Assembly: GCA_018335755.1 (NCBI GenBank)
Contig: JAGXRK010000012.1
Location: 1-64,000, forward strand
Length of the DNA: 64,000 bases
Direction of reading: 5' to 3'
From: Ignavibacterium sp.
GTDB lineage: Bacteria > Bacteroidota > Ignavibacteria > Ignavibacteriales > Ignavibacteriaceae
Shown: positions 56,411-64,000 of the stretch, in pieces
Layout of the letters: each line of letters begins with the position of its first letter
How positions within the stretch are numbered: the first letter of the stretch is position 1
Translations under genes and position numbers: made by a program
Notes under the pieces: generated by a model
Told to the model about the DNA's origin: nothing
Seen by the model: only the letters and a program-made list of their open reading frames with translations
Databases searched by the model: none

Positions 56411-58800
56411 CTAATTATCCGGTAATTAAATTCGCAATTTTATTTGTGATTGGAATTTTGATAGCTCCAATTATAATAATTGCTGATTCAATATTCGTAC
56501 TGATTATACTTATCTCCTTAGTAATTCTCCTATTATGCCTGTTCTTCTTAAAGGATAAATTATTCATATCAAAAAATATCATTGCTTATCTCTTAGTTAT
56601 AATATCTTCAATATTTATCACACAAATAAGAAATGAACCTTTTGATTCAGCACTTCTGAAATACTATAAAGAGAAAGATGTTACTGTTTTTGGCAGAGTT
56701 GAATCTATTGAATTGAAAAGGGAATTTGAAATAGTTTTGACACTTATAACAGATTCAGTAATAATTGCAGGTAATATTTATTCCGATCCGGAAAAAATAC
56801 TATTCAAATTCAGGGGAGACACTGTTGAACGTGAAAAATTTTATGAAAATATTATGCCAGGTAATTCTATTTATGCGCATGGCATTTTTCTTAAAGGAAG
56901 AGAAAAAAGAAATCCCGGTGAATTTGATTATAACAGGTATCTTAAAAGTAAAGACATTTCCGGAATACTGATTAGCAATGAAGGCGATAGTATAAATATT
57001 ATAAGCAGTGAAAAGGATTTCATATCTTCGATAATATTTTCTGCACGAAAATCAGTTGATGAGAGATTAAACAAGTTATTTGAACCTGAGACAGCAGGGC
57101 TTTTAAGAGGATTATTGCTTGCAGACAGAAGTGAAATAGACTTTGAATTAAAAACTCAATTCATCAACTCCGGTGTTATTCACGTATTAGCTGTATCAGG
57201 TTTACACGTTGGTTATATTCTGCTGATTTTTCTTTTCGTTTTTGGAAGATTCAATCTTTACCTGAGAACATTTTTTATTGCGGCTGGTTTATTATCATTT
57301 ATGTTCATTACAGGTATGCCGCCTTCGGTATTCAGGGCAACTGTAATGGCGCTGGTTATCTTATTTGCTTTTCTTTCTAACCGAAGCACAAATCTTCTGA
57401 ATTCAATTTCACTTGCAGCAATTATTATTTTATTAGTTGATCCGAATGAAATTTATAATCCCGGTTTTCAATTATCTTTCTCAGCAGTTCTGGCAATAGG
57501 CATTATATATCCGATTATTGAAAAAGAAATTAATCGGTTAAAAATTTCAAACAAATTTATCCGTGGAATAATACTGTTTTCAGGAGTTTCGTTGAGTGCA
57601 CAAATCGGGACTTTACCTTTTACACTTGCATACTTTGGCAAGTTATCAGTTGTTGCATTATTTGCAAATCTGATCGTTATTCCTTTAATAGGTGTTGTAA
57701 TAGGTCTTGCATTTAGCTCATTATTCATAAGCGTAATTTCCTTAACCATTGCCTCTTACTTTGCTGTTGTAAATGATCTGATAGTTAAGCTATTATTTTC
57801 CTTGATCTCATTTACCGGTGATCTTCAATATTCATTTATATGGATACCGGATTATTCACTTGCTGATGCAATAATTTTTTACGCTGTAATTGCTTTATTT
57901 ATCTACATAATAAAAGATGCTATAAGATGGCAGCCGAAACTTATAATTACCATTTTAGCAATTACAAACATCATTTACTTATCATCTATTGATGATATTG
58001 AACTGCTGCCCGACAATCAATTAAGCATTATGATGGTTGATGTTGGGCAGGGAGATGCAATACTGGTCAAATTTCCGAATAACCAGACGGCATTGATAGA
58101 TGCAGGTGATCTTAATCCTTTTTTTGATAACGGTGAGAGAATTCTAATACCGTTATTACGATATCTTGGTATAAAAAAAGTAGATTATGGCTTTATCACT
58201 CATCTGGATGCCGATCATTATGGCGGATTTCTCTCTCTGCTTTATAATGGTCTTATTGACGAAATATTTAAGCCTTCACCGGATACAACGTTAAAGGATA
58301 TTCGGTTAGAAAGATTTTTAACGAATTTAAATGTAAATGTTAATTATTATACAAGGGAAATTTATGAACTTGGCGGTGCTAAGCTTTATATTTTGAATGA
58401 CGATAAAGATGATTTTTACAATGCTCTTTCAAGCAATGACAAGAGCGGAATGATGAAGCTTGTTTATGGTGATGTGAGCATATTGTTTACAGGAGATGTT
58501 GAAAGAAAAGCGGAGATTTATTATGCTGATAGATATGGTCAGTTTCTTGATGTTGATGTTCTGAAAGTTGCTCATCATGGAAGTAAAACAAGTTCTATTC
58601 CTGAGTTTCTGGAAATTGCAACTCCGGAAATCAGTTTGGTAAGTGCCGGGATAAAAAATAAATTTAAACATCCGTCAGAGGAAATTATTGAGAGACTTGA
58701 GTATTTTGGTTCAGATATCTATCGTACCGATCAATCAGGAGCCTTATTATTTTACAGTGACGGAAATAACATAAACAAAATTGATTGGAGAAATTTCTAA
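56407..58800 (+). CDS. comEC: ComEC/Rec2 DNA-uptake channel protein
   Basis: A 797-residue protein from ATG 56407, which forms ATGA with the upstream stop. N-terminal helices and an OB-like DUF4131 region come first. The Competence domain follows (GLLRGLLLADRSEID, HVLAVSGLHVGYIL, GMPPSVFRATVMALV). A metallo-beta-lactamase domain is last (VDVGQGDAILVKFP, THLDADHYGGF, VAHHGSKTSS). ComEC carries single-stranded DNA across the inner membrane, and the nuclease-like domain may degrade one strand. The full architecture suggests potential for natural transformation; other com genes are not in the window. Confidence 0.94.
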   Translation: MTNYPVIKFAILFVIGILIAPIIIIADSIFVLIILISLVILLLCLFFLKDKLFISKNIIAYLLVIISSIFITQIRNEPFDSALLKYYKEKDVTVFGRVESIELKREFEIVLTLITDSVIIAGNIYSDPEKILFKFRGDTVEREKFYENIMPGNSIYAHGIFLKGREKRNPGEFDYNRYLKSKDISGILISNEGDSINIISSEKDFISSIIFSARKSVDERLNKLFEPETAGLLRGLLLADRSEIDFELKTQFINSGVIHVLAVSGLHVGYILLIFLFVFGRFNLYLRTFFIAAGLLSFMFITGMPPSVFRATVMALVILFAFLSNRSTNLLNSISLAAIIILLVDPNEIYNPGFQLSFSAVLAIGIIYPIIEKEINRLKISNKFIRGIILFSGVSLSAQIGTLPFTLAYFGKLSVVALFANLIVIPLIGVVIGLAFSSLFISVISLTIASYFAVVNDLIVKLLFSLISFTGDLQYSFIWIPDYSLADAIIFYAVIALFIYIIKDAIRWQPKLIITILAITNIIYLSSIDDIELLPDNQLSIMMVDVGQGDAILVKFPNNQTALIDAGDLNPFFDNGERILIPLLRYLGIKKVDYGFITHLDADHYGGFLSLLYNGLIDEIFKPSPDTTLKDIRLERFLTNLNVNVNYYTREIYELGGAKLYILNDDKDDFYNALSSNDKSGMMKLVYGDVSILFTGDVERKAEIYYADRYGQFLDVDVLKVAHHGSKTSSIPEFLEIATPEISLVSAGIKNKFKHPSEEIIERLEYFGSDIYRTDQSGALLFYSDGNNINKIDWRNF

Positions 58801-58804
58801 GCAG

Positions 58805-59941
58805 ATGAGTAAACCAATTTGCATTGGCATTTTAGGAGGCGGACAGTTGGCACGTATGTCCGCTTTTGAGGCTATCAGGCTTGGCTTTAATGTTGCCATT
58901 CTTGAAAAAATTAAAAATTCACCTGCAGGACAATTAACAAAAGAAGAGTTTGTAGGATGGGTTGATAATAAAAAACTGCTGAAAAAATTCTCGGAAATTT
59001 CTGATATTATTACACTTGAAAATGAATTTATAGATCACAAGTACTTAGAGTATATTGAATCTATCGGAAAAACAGTTATACCTTCCTCACAAACAATTTC
59101 ACTTATACAGGATAAATTAATCCAAAAACAGACATTAGCCGCAGCTAAAATTCCTGTTGCAAAATTTGTTAAGGTAGATGAACAAACTGATTATAACTCG
59201 GTCAGCAGACAGTTGGGAAAAAAGTTTGTTTTAAAATCCAGAAAGATGGGTTATGATGGTTATGGTAATTCCACAATAAATAATTCAAAAGATTTCGATA
59301 GAGCAATGATTTATCTTAAAGATCGTCACTCTGATCTTTACGCTGAGGAGTTTGTTTCCTTCAGAAAAGAATTAGCAGTGATGGTTGTAAGAACTAAAAA
59401 AGAAATAAAAACATATCCGGTAGTTGAGACTATACAGAAAAATCATATCTGTCATACTGTAATTGCCCCAGGTGATATTTCTGAAAGATTAAGAAGAAAT
59501 TCAATTGAAATAAGTATTGAAGCAGTAAAATCTGTAAAAGGTTTTGGACTTTTTGGAATAGAATTATTTTTAACAGAAAACAATAAAATCTTATTAAATG
59601 AAATGGCTCCGCGTCCACATAATTCTGGTCATTATACAATAGAGGCATGTATTACTTCACAGTTTGAAAATCATATAAGATCTGCACTAAATATGAAATT
59701 AGGTTCCACTGAAATGATTAAACCTGCAGCTGTGATGATAAATCTATTAGGCAAGAAAAATGGTCCCGGTGTTGTATCTGACTTAAATAGATCATTCCTA
59801 TTCGAAGATGTACACTTACATATATATGGTAAGCGCCAATCAAGAAAAGGAAGAAAGATGGGGCATATTACTATGCTTGGTGAAAACTCAAAAAGCATAT
59901 TAAATTATCTTAAGAAAGTTGAAAAGAAAATAATTATTTAA
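58805..59941 (+). CDS. purK: N5-carboxyaminoimidazole ribonucleotide synthase
   Basis: A 378-residue ATP-grasp enzyme from ATG 58805; the track start adds 8 residues within comEC. It begins ICIGILGGGQLARMSAFEA. It has DKLIQKQTLAAAKIP, KSRKMGYDGYGN for ATP binding and EMAPRPHNSGHYTIEA. It carboxylates AIR with bicarbonate and ATP, giving the substrate of PurE encoded 19 bases downstream. The stop-to-start gap after comEC is 4 bases. Confidence 0.95.
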   Translation: MSKPICIGILGGGQLARMSAFEAIRLGFNVAILEKIKNSPAGQLTKEEFVGWVDNKKLLKKFSEISDIITLENEFIDHKYLEYIESIGKTVIPSSQTISLIQDKLIQKQTLAAAKIPVAKFVKVDEQTDYNSVSRQLGKKFVLKSRKMGYDGYGNSTINNSKDFDRAMIYLKDRHSDLYAEEFVSFRKELAVMVVRTKKEIKTYPVVETIQKNHICHTVIAPGDISERLRRNSIEISIEAVKSVKGFGLFGIELFLTENNKILLNEMAPRPHNSGHYTIEACITSQFENHIRSALNMKLGSTEMIKPAAVMINLLGKKNGPGVVSDLNRSFLFEDVHLHIYGKRQSRKGRKMGHITMLGENSKSILNYLKKVEKKIII

Positions 59942-59960
59942 AAATTGAAAAGGGATTTTT

Positions 59961-60458
59961 ATGAAAGACAATAATCCTGTAGTTGGAATCATAATGGGCA
60001 GTGACTCCGATCTGAAAGTAATGAAAGAAGCTGCTGCTGTTCTTGATGAGTTTAGCATAAATTATGAAATTAAAATTGTATCTGCTCACAGAACACCTAA
60101 TCTTATGGCTGAATACGGAATGAGTGCTCATAAAAGAGGAATTAAAGTTATTATTGCCGGTGCAGGAGGCGCTGCTCATTTGCCCGGTATGATCGCTTCA
60201 CATACACCACTGCCCGTAATTGGTGTTCCGGTAAAATCAAAATCTTTAGATGGATTGGATTCACTCTTATCAATTGTTCAAATGCCCGGTGGAGTTCCGG
60301 TTGCAACGGTAGCAATTAATGGAGCTAAGAATGCAGGAATATTAGCAGCACAGATATTAGCTAACAGTGATTCAGAAAGTCTTGAAAGGATTATTTCTTA
60401 CAAGAAAAAGCTGGAAATTGAGTCCATCAAAAAAAATGATAGTATTAAATTAACATAG
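59961..60458 (+). CDS. purE: N5-carboxyaminoimidazole ribonucleotide mutase
   Basis: A 165-residue class I PurE that moves the carboxylate of N5-CAIR to C4, giving CAIR in purine synthesis. Landmarks are [17 protein letters not shown] with the catalytic His, [13 protein letters not shown] and [17 protein letters not shown]. It completes the purK-purE pair and is the last gene of the long rightward run. The start follows AAAGGGAT. Confidence 0.97.
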   Translation: MKDNNPVVGIIMGSDSDLKVMKEAAAVLDEFSINYEIKIVSAHRTPNLMAEYGMSAHKRGIKVIIAGAGGAAHLPGMIASHTPLPVIGVPVKSKSLDGLDSLLSIVQMPGGVPVATVAINGAKNAGILAAQILANSDSESLERIISYKKKLEIESIKKNDSIKLT

Positions 60459-60551
60459 GTCAAAAAAAAAGTACTACAGATTGCGGGAACTATTAAAGTT
60501 AGAACTCGGTTGATATAGTGTTAACAATCACTAATCATTTAAGGAGTTCTT

Positions 60552-63158
60552 ATGAAATCTTTATTTTTCTCGTTCCTTTTTCTCTTTTCTGCCTCACTTT
60601 TAGCTCAAGAGGCAGCAAACAATAGTTCCCGATCAAATCAAACCTATTCTGGTTTACCAATAAAAATAGAAAAAAATGATGGTTCATCCCTTTTTCTTGA
60701 AGACTTTAATGGTGATAATACTCAGGCTGGATTGAATGCAAGAGGTTGGATCACATTAAATGTTGATGGAGGCGGCACAACTTCCTGGTTTCAGGGAAAT
60801 TCAACCGTCTTTACTGCTTATGAAGGTCCTGATAGTGGTTATGTCGGACAAAATTTCAATGGTGCCAACGGTAACTTGATTGATCAATGGTTGATATCTC
60901 CGCAAATAGCTGTTACAGCTGGAGACACTTTGTCATTCTGGCATCGGTCACCCGATAATACTACATTTGATGATTCAATTTTTGTTCGTTACTCTACAAC
61001 TGCCGGTACTACACCAGCTGATTTTGATGTTACCTGGGGAAGATATATGGTAAGTAAAACCGGCTGGGCAAAATGGACTGGAACATTTCCAACTTCAGGA
61101 ACTATCAGATTTGCTATTCAATACTATCACACGCAAGGTGGTCCAACAGGAAGTTACTCAGATTATTTCGGATTAGATTTAGTTGAAGTTATTCCTGCTA
61201 CTGTACCACAAACTGCTCTTGTTCAGGTAATACATAACTCAGCAGATGTTCTAGCTGGCGCAGTGGATATTTATATAAATGACGCCTTAACTTTAGATAA
61301 TTTTGCTTTCAGAGCAGCCACTCCATTTTTACCTTTACCAGCCGGAGTTACACTCAATATTGGTGTAGCCCCTGGAAATAGTACTTCTGTAAGCGATACT
61401 CTTAAAAATTTTCCTGTAGTTCTTGATGCAGGTGAAACTTATGTTGTTTTTGCTAACGGTGTCTTAACAAGCGGATATGCTCCGAATCCTGATGGAAGAA
61501 ATACAGATTTCACACTTTTTGTAAATCCAATGGCAAGAACATCAGCTACAGGTCCGGATGTAGATTTATTTGTACTTCACGGATCAACCGACGCACCAAC
61601 GGTAGATGTTAAAGTTAGAGAACTTGCAAGTGCTACAATAGTTGATAATGCAGCTTACGGCGATATTACCCCTTATATAACTGCTCCTGCACAGGATATT
61701 ACTTTAGATTTATATCTTGGTAATGGCGTAAACTATGTGGCTTCATTCACAGCTCCTTTATCAGGTCTTGGTGGTGGTTCAGCCGCAGTATTTGCATCGG
61801 GATTTCTAGATCCATCTGCTAATCAAAACGGTGAAGCTTTTGGAATATTCGCGGCTTTAGCTAACGGAACAGTTGTTCAATTACCGTCAGTTGCTGGTCC
61901 TACAGCAAATGTTCAGGTCATTCACAACTCATCGGATATTTTAGCTGGACAGGTCGATGTTTATATTAACGATGCCTTAGCATTAAACGATTTTACTTTC
62001 AGAGCGGCTACTCCTTTTATTCCTCTTCCAGCAGGAGTAACTCTGAATATAGGCATAGCACCTGGTAACAGCACAACTGTTAATGATACACTGGCAAATT
62101 TCCCGGTAATTTTGTCTGCTGATGAAAATTATGTTGTATTTGCAAATGGTGTCTTAACAAGCGGTTATGCTCCAAATCCGGATGGAAGAAATATAGATTT
62201 CACTTTATTTGTAAAAACCATGGCAAGAACATCTGCTACCGGTAGTGATGTTGATTTGTTTGTTCTCCACGGTTCAACAGATGCTCCAACAGTTGATGTT
62301 AAAGCAAGAGAAGCAGGTAACTTAGTTTTAGTTGATGACGCAGCTTATGGTGATATAACTCCGTATTTTTCAGTTCCTGCAGGAAATTACACACTTGATT
62401 TATACTTAGCTGATGGAACAACTTTAGTTGAATCCTTCATTGCTCCTTTAGCAGGTTTTGGTGGAGGTGCCGCATCAGTATTTGCTTCAGGATTTCTGAA
62501 TCCTGCAAATAACCAGAATGGTGCTCCATTCGGAATATTTGTAGCATTAACTGATGGAACTGTTATTGAATTAGCAACAGGTATTGTTCCTGTTGAACTT
62601 AGCTCTTTTACCGCTTCTGTTAGTGGAAAGAATGTTACCTTAAACTGGATAACCGCTTCTGAAGTTAATAACAACGGATTTGAAATTCAGAGAAAATCAG
62701 ATAACGTATTCTCTGCTATTGGCTTTGTCGATGGTAATGGTACAACTACAAATATTCAGAATTATTCATTCACCGATGAAAATCTTTCTGCTGGTACATA
62801 TACTTATAGATTAAAGCAAGTTGACTTCAACGGTACATTTGAATATTCAAATGAAATTGAAGTAATAGTTGCTATTCCTGCTGAATTTTCACTTGAGCAG
62901 AATTATCCAAATCCTTTTAACCCAAGTACTATAATCAGTTTTAACCTGGCAGTTGATTCTGATGTTTCCTTAAAAGTATTCAATATACTTGGACAGGAAG
63001 TTGTTTCACTCTTGAATAATCGAATTAGTGCAGGTACACAGCAAATAAACTTTAATGCTGCAGGATTAAACAGCGGTGTTTACTTCTATCAGCTTGAAGC
63101 AAAAGGTATTGATGGATCAAACTTTTCATCAACCAGAAAAATGCTGCTGACTAAGTAA
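60552..63158 (+). CDS. T9SS cargo protein with choice-of-anchor and duplicated DUF4397 units
   Basis: An 868-residue secreted protein starting after AAGGAG (60541-60546). A signal peptide ends SLLAQ. Residues about 45-210 resemble a choice-of-anchor/cleaved-adhesin jelly roll (LIDQWLISPQIAV). Two 230-residue units begin at Val224 and Val454 (VQVIHNSADVLAG, VQVIHNSSDILAG). Each contains two DUF4397-like halves. Then come PVELSSFTASVSG and, from about residue 777, a T9SS type A tail (YPNPFNPSTIISF). It probably ends up on the surface or is released. The ligand is unknown. A strong terminator follows. Confidence 0.9.
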   Translation: MKSLFFSFLFLFSASLLAQEAANNSSRSNQTYSGLPIKIEKNDGSSLFLEDFNGDNTQAGLNARGWITLNVDGGGTTSWFQGNSTVFTAYEGPDSGYVGQNFNGANGNLIDQWLISPQIAVTAGDTLSFWHRSPDNTTFDDSIFVRYSTTAGTTPADFDVTWGRYMVSKTGWAKWTGTFPTSGTIRFAIQYYHTQGGPTGSYSDYFGLDLVEVIPATVPQTALVQVIHNSADVLAGAVDIYINDALTLDNFAFRAATPFLPLPAGVTLNIGVAPGNSTSVSDTLKNFPVVLDAGETYVVFANGVLTSGYAPNPDGRNTDFTLFVNPMARTSATGPDVDLFVLHGSTDAPTVDVKVRELASATIVDNAAYGDITPYITAPAQDITLDLYLGNGVNYVASFTAPLSGLGGGSAAVFASGFLDPSANQNGEAFGIFAALANGTVVQLPSVAGPTANVQVIHNSSDILAGQVDVYINDALALNDFTFRAATPFIPLPAGVTLNIGIAPGNSTTVNDTLANFPVILSADENYVVFANGVLTSGYAPNPDGRNIDFTLFVKTMARTSATGSDVDLFVLHGSTDAPTVDVKAREAGNLVLVDDAAYGDITPYFSVPAGNYTLDLYLADGTTLVESFIAPLAGFGGGAASVFASGFLNPANNQNGAPFGIFVALTDGTVIELATGIVPVELSSFTASVSGKNVTLNWITASEVNNNGFEIQRKSDNVFSAIGFVDGNGTTTNIQNYSFTDENLSAGTYTYRLKQVDFNGTFEYSNEIEVIVAIPAEFSLEQNYPNPFNPSTIISFNLAVDSDVSLKVFNILGQEVVSLLNNRISAGTQQINFNAAGLNSGVYFYQLEAKGIDGSNFSSTRKMLLTK
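61221..62580 (+). repeat. 690-bp tandem duplication inside the DUF4397 protein gene
   Basis: Two in-frame copies at 61221-61910 and 61911-62580 encode units with long near-identical stretches (GVLTSGYAPNPDGRN, VLHGSTDAPTVDVK). DNA identity is high in these blocks but third positions have diverged, so the duplication is not recent. Confidence 0.8.
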
Positions 63159-63184
63159 TTCTATTTATATCCAGTATAAATTGT

Positions 63185-63214
63185 AGCCGGTCTTTGTGAC
63201 CGGCTTTTTTTTTG
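63185..63214 (+). terminator. Strong intrinsic terminator
   Basis: A perfect 8-bp GC-rich stem, AGCCGGTC / GACCGGCT, with loop TTTGT is followed by a T-run. It lies 27 bases after the stop of the DUF4397 protein. Confidence 0.92.
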
Positions 63215-63377
63215 TAAAAAGTTGCTTTTTTAAGTTGATTTTTATTAAGTTTAGCTCGGATTAATTATGCTTATATACTACAGACCCGCATACTGCCAGA
63301 TTTCCGGTATTTCTAACAATGTTAATATGGTTCACTTAATCAATTAACCTATCATTAACTAATAAAAAAGGTAACAT

Positions 63378-64000
63378 ATGAAAAAATTCAACCTTTTTCT
63401 CGTTTCTCTCTTTGTTTCACTTCTTTTTGTAGCTTCAACTCTGGCGCAATTTTCACCTTCCGGAAGTAATGGAGTTAACAAACACAACTTTGTACCTACT
63501 GAAGCTAGCACAACAGTACGATATGACGATGGATCAAATGAAAATTCTATCGGTTTGACGGGTGGTGGAATATTTGAAGTCAGTGCAAGATTCAGACCTG
63601 CATTGATGGGTCCGCTTGCTGGTCAGGCAGTCACTCAGGTATTAGTTTACATTAATACCGGTGTTACGGCTGTTACAGTAAAAATTTATGGAGCCGGTAC
63701 TGCTACAACTCCTGGTACTTTACTCTACTCACAATCACATCCTGTTACAACTGTTAGCTGGAATACAATTACACTTAATAGCGCTGTACCAGTTGATGGT
63801 CTTGATTTATGGGTTGGATACGAAGTTAATCACGGTGCTTCAGTATTCCCGGCCGGTTTAGATGAAAACGGAGTACTCGATCCTGATGGCGATTGGATCT
63901 TTGCAGCAGCTGTCGGACCAACATGGCAGCATCTTGGTGCTCTTGGTTTGCCTGGTAATTGGAACGTTGCCGCAATTGTTGAATCAGTTAGCGGTCCAGG
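63378..64000 (+). CDS. Secreted protein of unknown function (partial, runs off the right edge)
   Basis: Not in the ORF track because it lacks a stop in the window. The ATG at 63378 follows AAAGG and opens a signal peptide (LFVASTLAQ). About 207 residues are visible: TTVRYDDGSNENSIGL and a beta-rich segment (VLVYINTGVTAVTVKIYG, LDLWVGYEV) like the carbohydrate-binding or jelly-roll modules of Bacteroidota secreted proteins. A T9SS tail is expected beyond the window (inference). It follows a strong terminator, so it has its own promoter in 63215-63377, where I see no clear motif. Confidence 0.85.
   Translation, partial: MKKFNLFLVSLFVSLLFVASTLAQFSPSGSNGVNKHNFVPTEASTTVRYDDGSNENSIGLTGGGIFEVSARFRPALMGPLAGQAVTQVLVYINTGVTAVTVKIYGAGTATTPGTLLYSQSHPVTTVSWNTITLNSAVPVDGLDLWVGYEVNHGASVFPAGLDENGVLDPDGDWIFAAAVGPTWQHLGALGLPGNWNVAAIVESVSGP

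Noticed and set aside
60552-63158. Repeats here as a possible CRISPR or satellite
   Set aside because: The repeat unit is 690 bp, in frame and protein-coding; there is no short repeat-spacer pattern.

Overview
The window is AT-rich, densely packed bacterial DNA. Its gene content suggests a member of the Ignavibacteria/Chlorobi side of the Bacteroidota. Three things point there: secreted proteins ending in type IX secretion system (T9SS) type A-like tails (YPNPFNPST), two PorV/PorQ-like outer-membrane proteins, and a Kgd-type fused 2-oxoglutarate dehydrogenase. This placement is inference from family content; no rRNA is present. Many genes use TTG starts and overlap their neighbours by 1-17 bases. 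I see no CRISPR array, transposase, integrase, phage gene or replication origin.

Layout. 1-2891 (-): C-terminally cut S8 subtilisin-like secreted protease. 3131-3479 (-): terminator, tRNA-Val(UAC) with a partial copy of its 3' part beside it, and tRNA-Gly(CCC). 3641-7938 (-): STAS regulator followed by a 15-bp inverted repeat, and the fused 2-oxoglutarate dehydrogenase. 8132-10420: pdxH converging on a methyltransferase/EamA transporter pair. 10574-12629 (+): archease and RtcB RNA ligase. 12704-17617 (+): polysaccharide deacetylase, membrane GT2, radical SAM protein, outer-membrane protein and an M50 protease. 17684-22203 (+): lipoprotein, secreted BNR-type protein and two PorV/PorQ-like proteins. 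22287-27275: surface-glycan genes (FemAB-like, four glycosyltransferases), then glycerate kinase.

28485-31698 (+) is thyA-folA-mutL. 31753-36400 (+) holds an acyl-CoA mutase large subunit, a DPPR-synthase-like UbiA protein, a lipoprotein, a CNNM/CorC protein and a DCC thiol protein. 36612-40818 (+) holds tgt, yajC, ribBA and an NfeD-family membrane protease, ending at a terminator shared with a leftward MFS sugar transporter (40883-42394). 42500-44332 is a pabB-pabC fusion. 44392-60458 is one long rightward run: idi2, polyprenyl synthase, HPr, EI, PGI/PMI, a peptidase/propeller/Omp85-like protein, a PQQ-propeller lipoprotein, a PEGA protein, prmC, dtd, an iPGM-like metalloenzyme, comEC, purK and purE. 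The window closes with a DUF4397-repeat T9SS cargo protein, a strong terminator and the 5' end of another secreted protein.

How they work together: most genes are housekeeping (folate and thymidylate, riboflavin, purine, isoprenoid, queuosine). The accessory interest lies in the cell envelope: T9SS cargo with PorV-like partners, a glycan cluster, the radical SAM cluster, and the module at 49444-54189. That module pairs an Omp85-like barrel bearing an HExxH peptidase and a propeller with a BamB-like lipoprotein and a PEGA protein. It is the best candidate for an undescribed system here. A short intergenic repeat (CAATCATTCAATCA) recurs at several operon junctions.
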